Shown piece by piece: positions 30,373 through 35,187 of a stretch of 35,187 nucleotides of DNA (positions are counted from its first letter, which is position 1; each line of letters starts with the position of its first letter). The translations under genes were made by a program, and so were the position numbers. The notes beneath the pieces were generated by a model. It was not told the origin of the DNA. It searched no databases and was given only the letters and a program-made list of their open reading frames with translations. The stretch covers positions 1-35,187 of the forward strand of contig NZ_CAJQQI010000160.1 of assembly GCF_905480415.1 (NCBI RefSeq). Direction: 5' to 3'. This DNA is from an uncultured Algibacter sp. Its GTDB lineage: Bacteria; Bacteroidota; Bacteroidia; Flavobacteriales; Flavobacteriaceae.

Positions 30373-32337
30373 ATGGCAAACGAAAAGAAAAGCATAAAAG
30401 ATAAGAAGCCTAAATTTAGTCCGTATTGGATTTATGGTATATTAATAGCCCTTTTTTTAGGGTTTCAATTATTTAATGGCGGAACCTATCAAGATGCCAA
30501 TAAAACGACTCCTTCTGACTTTTTTCAATATTTAGAATCAGGTGATGTAGAGCGAATTGATATCGTAAAAAATACACGGGTAGCAAAAATTTATTTAACA
30601 AAAGATGCTGAGGCAAAAGAGATTCATAAAAACTCGAAACCTCAAACATTTATCCCATCAGCTACAAAATTACCAAACTATAGATTTGAATTTGGTGATC
30701 TTCAAAATTTCGAAAATCAATTAAATGAAAACACAAAAGGTTTAGCTGTTAAGCCTATTATTACGTTCGACACAGAAACGAACGATTGGGGCAATTTACT
30801 AATGGGTATTCTACCTTTTATTCTTTTAATAGGAGTTTGGATATTTATTATGCGCCGTATGTCGGGAGGTGCTGGCGGAGGTGCTGGCGGACAAATTTTC
30901 AATATAGGAAAATCAAAAGCAAAACTTTTTGACCAGAATACTGAAGTAAAAACGAGTTTTAAAGATGTTGCAGGACTTGAAGGGGCAAAAGAAGAAGTTC
31001 AAGAAATTGTTGACTTCCTTAAGTTTCCAGAAAAGTACACAGCCCTTGGTGGTAAGATTCCAAAAGGCGCATTACTTGTAGGACCTCCTGGAACAGGTAA
31101 AACATTATTAGCAAAAGCCGTAGCTGGTGAAGCAAAAGTGCCATTCTTCTCATTATCAGGTTCTGATTTTGTTGAAATGTTTGTTGGTGTTGGAGCATCT
31201 CGAGTTAGAGACTTATTTAAGCAAGCTAAAGAAAAATCACCATCAATTATTTTTATTGATGAAATTGATGCTATTGGTCGTGCAAGAGGTAAAAACGCTA
31301 TGTCTGGAAGTAATGATGAACGTGAAAATACGTTAAATCAGTTATTAACTGAAATGGATGGTTTTGGAACAAACACTAATGTTATTGTAATTGCAGCAAC
31401 TAACAGAGCTGATATTTTAGATAAAGCTTTAATGCGTGCGGGACGTTTTGATCGGCAAATTTATGTCGATTTACCTGATGTTCGTGAACGTCAAGAAATT
31501 TTCGAAGTGCATTTAAGACCTCTTAAAAAAGCTAAAGATTTAGATTTAGATTTCTTATCAAAACAGACTCCAGGTTTCTCTGGTGCTGATATTGCTAACG
31601 TCTGTAATGAAGCTGCTTTAATAGCTGCTAGAAACGGTAAAAAAGCTGTTGATAAACAAGATTTTCTTGATGCCGTAGATCGAATTATTGGAGGTCTTGA
31701 GAAGAAAAATAAAATTATAACACCTAGTGAAAAACGTGCCGTTGCCTTTCATGAAGCGGGACATGCCGTGACAAGTTGGATGTTAGAATATGCTGCGCCA
31801 TTAGTTAAAGTTACTATTGTACCTCGTGGACGTTCATTAGGTGCTGCATGGTATTTACCTGAAGAACGCTTAATTGTACAACCAGAGCAAATGCTCGATG
31901 AGATGTGTGCTGCTTTAGGTGGTCGTGCAGCTGAAAAAGTAATTTTTGATAAAATTTCAACTGGTGCTTTAAGTGATTTAGAAAAAGTTACTAAACAAGC
32001 TCGTGCCATGGTTACCATATACGGTTTAAGCGATAAGATTGGAAACCTTACCTACTATGATTCTTCAGGACAAAACGAATATGGATTTTCAAAACCATAT
32101 AGTGAAAAAACTGCGGAATTAATTGATAAGGAAATTTCAGATATCATTGAAAAACAATATCAACGTGCTATTAAATTGTTAGAAGAAAATAAAGATAAGC
32201 TAACACAACTTGCAGAAGTATTGTTGGAGAAAGAGGTTATTTTTAAAGATAATCTTGAAAAAATATTTGGAAAGCGCCCTTTTGAAAAAGAGCAACCTGT
32301 AAACACAGAAGAAGATAAAAAAGACGAAGAGGAATAA
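30373..32337 (+). CDS. ftsH: ATP-dependent zinc metalloprotease FtsH
   Basis: Membrane-anchored AAA+ protease for quality control of membrane proteins and short-lived regulators. Two membrane helices (about 18-35 and 141-160) enclose the periplasmic domain. AAA domain: Walker A GPPGTGKT (237-244), Walker [12 protein letters not shown] (292 on), pore loop [12 protein letters not shown] and SRH RAGRFDR. Protease: HEAGH at 460-464 plus the downstream Asp of the zinc site. A Gly-rich linker ([13 protein letters not shown]) follows the second helix, and the tail is acidic (EEDKKDEEE). The 654-residue length is normal. Confidence 0.97.
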   Translation: MANEKKSIKDKKPKFSPYWIYGILIALFLGFQLFNGGTYQDANKTTPSDFFQYLESGDVERIDIVKNTRVAKIYLTKDAEAKEIHKNSKPQTFIPSATKLPNYRFEFGDLQNFENQLNENTKGLAVKPIITFDTETNDWGNLLMGILPFILLIGVWIFIMRRMSGGAGGGAGGQIFNIGKSKAKLFDQNTEVKTSFKDVAGLEGAKEEVQEIVDFLKFPEKYTALGGKIPKGALLVGPPGTGKTLLAKAVAGEAKVPFFSLSGSDFVEMFVGVGASRVRDLFKQAKEKSPSIIFIDEIDAIGRARGKNAMSGSNDERENTLNQLLTEMDGFGTNTNVIVIAATNRADILDKALMRAGRFDRQIYVDLPDVRERQEIFEVHLRPLKKAKDLDLDFLSKQTPGFSGADIANVCNEAALIAARNGKKAVDKQDFLDAVDRIIGGLEKKNKIITPSEKRAVAFHEAGHAVTSWMLEYAAPLVKVTIVPRGRSLGAAWYLPEERLIVQPEQMLDEMCAALGGRAAEKVIFDKISTGALSDLEKVTKQARAMVTIYGLSDKIGNLTYYDSSGQNEYGFSKPYSEKTAELIDKEISDIIEKQYQRAIKLLEENKDKLTQLAEVLLEKEVIFKDNLEKIFGKRPFEKEQPVNTEEDKKDEEE

Positions 32338-32370
32338 GATAGAAAACATAAAATTTGTCTAGCTTTTAGT

Positions 32371-32412
32371 AAAAATCTTAAATTAATCGCAGGGTTAATT
32401 TAAGATTTTTTA
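32371..32412 (+). terminator. terminator of rsfS-ftsH
   Basis: A perfect 16-bp stem, AAAAATCTTAAATTAA (32371-32386) with TTAATTTAAGATTTTT (32395-32410), with an 8-nt loop and a T-tail. The stem is AT-rich but long. The next promoter box begins at 32411. Confidence 0.8.
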
Positions 32413-32418
32413 TATTTG
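32411..32418 (+). promoter_or_regulatory. -7 promoter box of the LUD-cdsA-psd-ACBP operon
   Basis: TATATTTG, a full TAnnTTTG match, directly abutting the ftsH terminator and 40 nt upstream of the LUD ATG. It gives the lipid genes their own transcript. Confidence 0.55.
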
Positions 32419-32458
32419 ATATACCTCATAAATATTTCAGTTAATAGCAACACATTAA

Positions 32459-33067
32459 ATGAGTCTTTTTAGAAAAATTTTTGGTTCGAAATCTGAACGT
32501 TCTGGTGAAGAATTAAAATCTGATGACCGGGGTAAATATATGCCTGAGATAAAACTACCAATAGACGAAAGGTTTACCATAAACTTTAAGGCTAATGGCG
32601 GTAAATTTTTGTATTGTGAAAATTTAAATGAAATTTACAAAAATCTGGAACATATTCTAGAGGAAAATGGCTGGGAAGAAGAACAAGTATTATTACTTGA
32701 TTCAGAATTAGAAGATCGGTTTAAAAATTCCCATTTACTGCCAACCAGAAAAATAAGTGAATCTACTTATTTTTTAACTACCTGTGAAAATTTGATTGCT
32801 AATGATGGATCATTACTGATTTCGTCAAAGCAAATCTACGAAAAAAGACTTCCTGAGCTCCCTTTTAACTTCATCGTCTTCGCTACAACTAGTCAAATTG
32901 TTGATACTATAGGTGAAGGCTTACGGGGTATAAAATCTAAAAATAGACAAAAAATCCCAACAAATATTACCACAATAAAGCATTTTAAATCTGGAGATGA
33001 AAAAGATTTTCTAAGTTATGGTAGCAGTGCAAAAAACCTATACCTATTACTTTTAGAAGACTTATAG
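32459..33067 (+). CDS. LUD domain protein (LutC/YkgG-like)
   Basis: The 202-residue protein ends in a LUD-type fold: TYFLTTCENLIANDGSLLIS, FIVFATTSQIVDTIGEGL and SAKNLYLLLLEDL. LUD proteins include LutC of lactate utilisation, but no lutA/lutB partners are here and the N-terminal 60 residues (a basic start, MSLFRKIFGSKSERS) differ, so a lactate role is not supported. Its stop is 1 nt before the cdsA ATG, linking it tightly to phospholipid genes. Function in this setting unknown. Confidence 0.78.
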   Translation: MSLFRKIFGSKSERSGEELKSDDRGKYMPEIKLPIDERFTINFKANGGKFLYCENLNEIYKNLEHILEENGWEEEQVLLLDSELEDRFKNSHLLPTRKISESTYFLTTCENLIANDGSLLISSKQIYEKRLPELPFNFIVFATTSQIVDTIGEGLRGIKSKNRQKIPTNITTIKHFKSGDEKDFLSYGSSAKNLYLLLLEDL

Positions 33068-33068
33068 C

Positions 33069-33890
33069 ATGAGAGAAACGCTTGTACGATCACTTTCTGG
33101 TTTAATCTATGTCTCCTTATTACTTATTTGTATTCGTTTTGAACACGCCTTAATTGCTCTGTTTTTTATATTTGGACTAATTTGTATGGGTGAATTCAAA
33201 AAACTCATTCAGCTTAAGAGCCATATTCCTTATTTTATTTTTATTACACTGTATGCCGTTTTCGGGTATTGGCAAACCGTTTTAAATACGAATACAGGAT
33301 TAAATGAAGCTACCCAAATCCTCATGGTGCTCTCTATTTTTGTAGTGCTTTTTTTAATTAAAGATTTGTTTTCAAGAAAAAGCATTCCTCTCTTTAGCAC
33401 CAAACGATTTTTACTTACTACATTTTATTTATCAAGTGCGTTCGTGTTTTTAATTTTAATAACCAACTATAATGGAGACTATAATCCAAACATTTTATTA
33501 GGGGCATTTATATTAGTTTGGGTAAACGATTCATTTGCATATTTAGTTGGTAAAAATTTTGGTAAACAAAAACTTTTTGAAATTATTTCACCTAAAAAAA
33601 CGGTAGAAGGATTTCTTGGCGGACTATTTTTTTCATGCATAGCAAGTTATTTTATTGCTATATTTACTGAGACTTTAGATTTCACAAATTGGCTAATTTT
33701 AAGTATTATAATTAGTGTATTTGGTACTTTAGGGGATTTAATTGAGTCTAAATTTAAAAGACAAGCAAACGTTAAAGATAGTGGTGTAATCATGCCCGGT
33801 CATGGCGGATTATTAGATAGATTAGATAGTATTATTTTTGCTGCACCATTTATATATTTATTTTTAAGAATTTTAAATTATGTTTCATAA
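33069..33890 (+). CDS. cdsA: phosphatidate cytidylyltransferase
   Basis: Makes CDP-diacylglycerol from phosphatidic acid and CTP, the branch point of phospholipid synthesis. The 273-residue inner-membrane protein has about 7-8 hydrophobic helices and the signature near the C-terminus: SKFKRQANVKDSGVIMPGHG followed by GLLDRLDS. It overlaps psd by 11 nt. Confidence 0.96.
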   Translation: MRETLVRSLSGLIYVSLLLICIRFEHALIALFFIFGLICMGEFKKLIQLKSHIPYFIFITLYAVFGYWQTVLNTNTGLNEATQILMVLSIFVVLFLIKDLFSRKSIPLFSTKRFLLTTFYLSSAFVFLILITNYNGDYNPNILLGAFILVWVNDSFAYLVGKNFGKQKLFEIISPKKTVEGFLGGLFFSCIASYFIAIFTETLDFTNWLILSIIISVFGTLGDLIESKFKRQANVKDSGVIMPGHGGLLDRLDSIIFAAPFIYLFLRILNYVS

Positions 33891-34536
33891 AGAAGGTCAT
33901 AAAATTATAGTCATCACATTTATTAGTGTTGTTGGATGTAGTTTATTAGTTAATAGTTTTATTGATATCAATTGGTTGAGAACAATCACAATGGTAACCT
34001 TATTAGTATTCCTAATTCTAATACTGCAATTTTTTAGAAATCCAAAACGACATACAGACCTCAACGAGAAACAAGTTATTTCTCCTGTAGACGGCAAGGT
34101 TGTCGTTATTGAAGAAGTATTTGAGAAAGAGTATTTTAAAGAAAAGCGTTTGCAAGTAAGTGTATTTATGTCTCCTTTAAATGTGCATGTAACGCGTTAT
34201 CCAATTGGTGGTAAGGTTTTATATAGTAAATACCATCCAGGAAAATATCTAGTAGCATGGCACCCTAAAGCAAGTGAGGAAAATGAGCGCACTACTGTTG
34301 TGGTTGAAAATAAAACATATGGTAAAGTTTTACACAGACAAATTGCTGGTGCTTTAGCTAAACGTATTGTAAACTATGCAAAAGTTAATGATAAACCTAC
34401 TCAAGGTGATGAATCTGGATTTATAAAATTTGGATCTAGAGTGGACTTGTACTTGCCTTTAGACACCAAAATTAAAGTCAAATTAAATCAAAAAGTTAGC
34501 GGTGGTGAAAGTGTAATTGCGGAAATTAATGAGTGA
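33880..34536 (+). CDS. psd: phosphatidylserine decarboxylase proenzyme
   Basis: Converts phosphatidylserine to phosphatidylethanolamine. The short (218-residue) form has one or two N-terminal membrane helices (about 8-50), SPVDGKV with Asp71, NVHVTRYP with His103, and the self-cleavage site IKFGSRVDLYLP (between Gly185 and Ser186), from which the pyruvoyl group of the alpha chain arises. The start lies inside cdsA, and the stop lies inside the ACBP gene, indicating coupled translation. Confidence 0.95.
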   Translation: MFHKEGHKIIVITFISVVGCSLLVNSFIDINWLRTITMVTLLVFLILILQFFRNPKRHTDLNEKQVISPVDGKVVVIEEVFEKEYFKEKRLQVSVFMSPLNVHVTRYPIGGKVLYSKYHPGKYLVAWHPKASEENERTTVVVENKTYGKVLHRQIAGALAKRIVNYAKVNDKPTQGDESGFIKFGSRVDLYLPLDTKIKVKLNQKVSGGESVIAEINE

Positions 34537-34795
34537 TAACGAATTAAACACAGAATTTGAAGAAGCTGTTGCTAGAGTAAATGCTCATAGTGAACCATTT
34601 CCTGCTGACACCCTTTTAAAACTCTATGCTTACTACAAAAAAGCTACTAATAATTACGAAAGACCCAGTAGTAAAAAGCCCATAATTAATGCTTTTAAAA
34701 CCAATGCCCTATTCCAGGCTAAAGATCTTTCAGAAAATCAAGCAAAACAAGCCTATATTGATCTAGTGACTAATTATTTTTTGTACCGAAAGTAA
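34529..34795 (+). CDS. acyl-CoA-binding protein
   Basis: An 88-residue protein of the ACBP fold: FEEAVARVNAHSEPFPADTL, LLKLYAYYKKATNN with the conserved Tyr and Lys that hold the acyl-CoA, and QAKDLSENQAKQAYIDLVTN for helix 4. The eukaryotic KWDAW is replaced by INAFKTNALF. It should buffer or deliver acyl-CoA for lipid metabolism, which fits its position after cdsA and psd. ATG at 34529 overlaps the psd stop by 8 nt; the TTG at 34517 is unnecessary. Confidence 0.88.
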   Translation: MSDNELNTEFEEAVARVNAHSEPFPADTLLKLYAYYKKATNNYERPSSKKPIINAFKTNALFQAKDLSENQAKQAYIDLVTNYFLYRK

Positions 34796-34925
34796 TTCTT
34801 AAAATTTTCTAACTTCTGTTGAGCACTTGATTTACTAGAAATTTTCAACCCACCTCGTTTAGCGCTTTATAAAAAACATTAAATCGCCTTTTTATCAAAT
34901 AACCATTAAAAGAATCATCAAAAAA

Positions 34926-35187
34926 CTACCTCAAACTAGCTAAACTAGCCTTTAAAGTCTCCATTTTAGCCAAAGCATCTGCTTCTTTTTTCTTTTCGCT
35001 AGTAACTACTTGTTGTGGTGCTCCAGCAACAAAGCGCTCATTAGAAAGTTTCTTTTGTACCGATTTTAAAAAGCCTTGGGTATAGTTTAACTCTTCGGTT
35101 AGTTTTTTAATTTCAGCATCAACATCTATAGCTCCAACCATAGGAATAAAATACTCATTAGATTTCACTCTAAAGGTTAAAGCGCCT
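34926..35187 (-). CDS. valS: valine--tRNA ligase, C-terminal end (gene runs off the right edge)
   Basis: The last 86 or so residues, from GALTFRVKSNEYFIPMVGAI onward, are the end of ValS. Typical is the C-terminal coiled-coil arm: DAEIKKLTEELNYTQGFLKS, KLSNERFVAGAP and EKKKEADALAKMETLKASLA. This arm contacts tRNA-Val. The catalytic HIGH and KMSKS domains lie outside the window. The apparent start at 35168 is an internal GTG; the frame is open to the edge. Confidence 0.9.
   Translation of the reverse strand, partial: GALTFRVKSNEYFIPMVGAIDVDAEIKKLTEELNYTQGFLKSVQKKLSNERFVAGAPQQVVTSEKKKEADALAKMETLKASLASLR

Noticed and set aside
1-35187. CRISPR array, insertion sequence or prophage
   Set aside because: No regularly spaced repeats, transposase motifs or phage structural genes were seen on either strand.

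Overview
The window is chromosomal DNA from a Bacteroidota bacterium, most likely a (probably marine) member of the Flavobacteriaceae. The evidence is very low GC by eye, promoters of the Bacteroidota type (a TAnnTTTG box, sometimes with TTTG or TTG about 20 nt upstream), near absence of Shine-Dalgarno sequences, and flavobacterial-looking genes (RhlE-type helicase, VF530 protein, PASTA protein next to an RluD-type synthase, rsfS-ftsH-LUD-cdsA-psd-ACBP). I cannot name the genus from sequence alone. Most of the window is core genome; no CRISPR array, insertion sequence or complete tRNA/rRNA gene was seen.

Layout. 1-1080: the 5' part of an ATP-grasp gene, then a gene-poor stretch with a decayed tRNA-Ser 3' end that looks like an integration scar. 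1.1-3.6 kb (minus): a small membrane coiled-coil protein, two rhodaneses and two thioredoxin-fold proteins. 3.6-11.1 kb (plus): a complete tryptophan operon, trpE-G-D-C-FB-A, followed by a 71-residue membrane protein and trmL. It is preceded by a promoter, a 15-residue leader peptide with three consecutive Trp codons, and a terminator that can be paired away: a ribosome-mediated attenuator. trpF and trpB form one open frame. 11.2-16.7 kb (minus): a GH17 glycosidase, VF530 protein, a frame-broken small gene, an RhlE-type helicase with an unusual leader, a uracil-DNA glycosylase-fold protein, a TPR protein and YaaA; on the plus strand is a ribosomal protein THX gene broken in an A8 run. 17.0-19.5 kb: a secreted alpha/beta hydrolase and a Met-rich exported protein. 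19.8-23.1 kb: PASTA-RluD divergent from ddl-coaD. 23.4-27.9 kb: SulP transporter, M14 peptidase, NUDIX. 28.0-34.8 kb: pyrE-SRPBCC, birA, rsfS-ftsH, then LUD-cdsA-psd-ACBP. The window closes with the 3' end of valS.

How the genes work together. The trp block converts chorismate to tryptophan and carries both attenuation and, by the LLES motif of TrpE, probable feedback inhibition. cdsA and psd are the first and last steps of phosphatidylethanolamine synthesis, grouped with an acyl-CoA-binding protein and downstream of the membrane protease ftsH. ddl and the PASTA protein belong to the cell envelope.

Main points for a second look: the trp attenuator; the trpF-trpB fusion, which one A fewer in an AAAA run would undo; the THX frame break; a Shine-Dalgarno-like GAAGGAGGT with a small upstream ORF in the helicase leader, unusual in this phylum; a dispersed 84-175 bp palindromic repeat in three copies, one inside the trp operon; and a short palindromic repeat carried in frame inside the glycosylase gene. 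Three frame breaks at homopolymers within 7 kb also raise the possibility of indel errors in the assembly.
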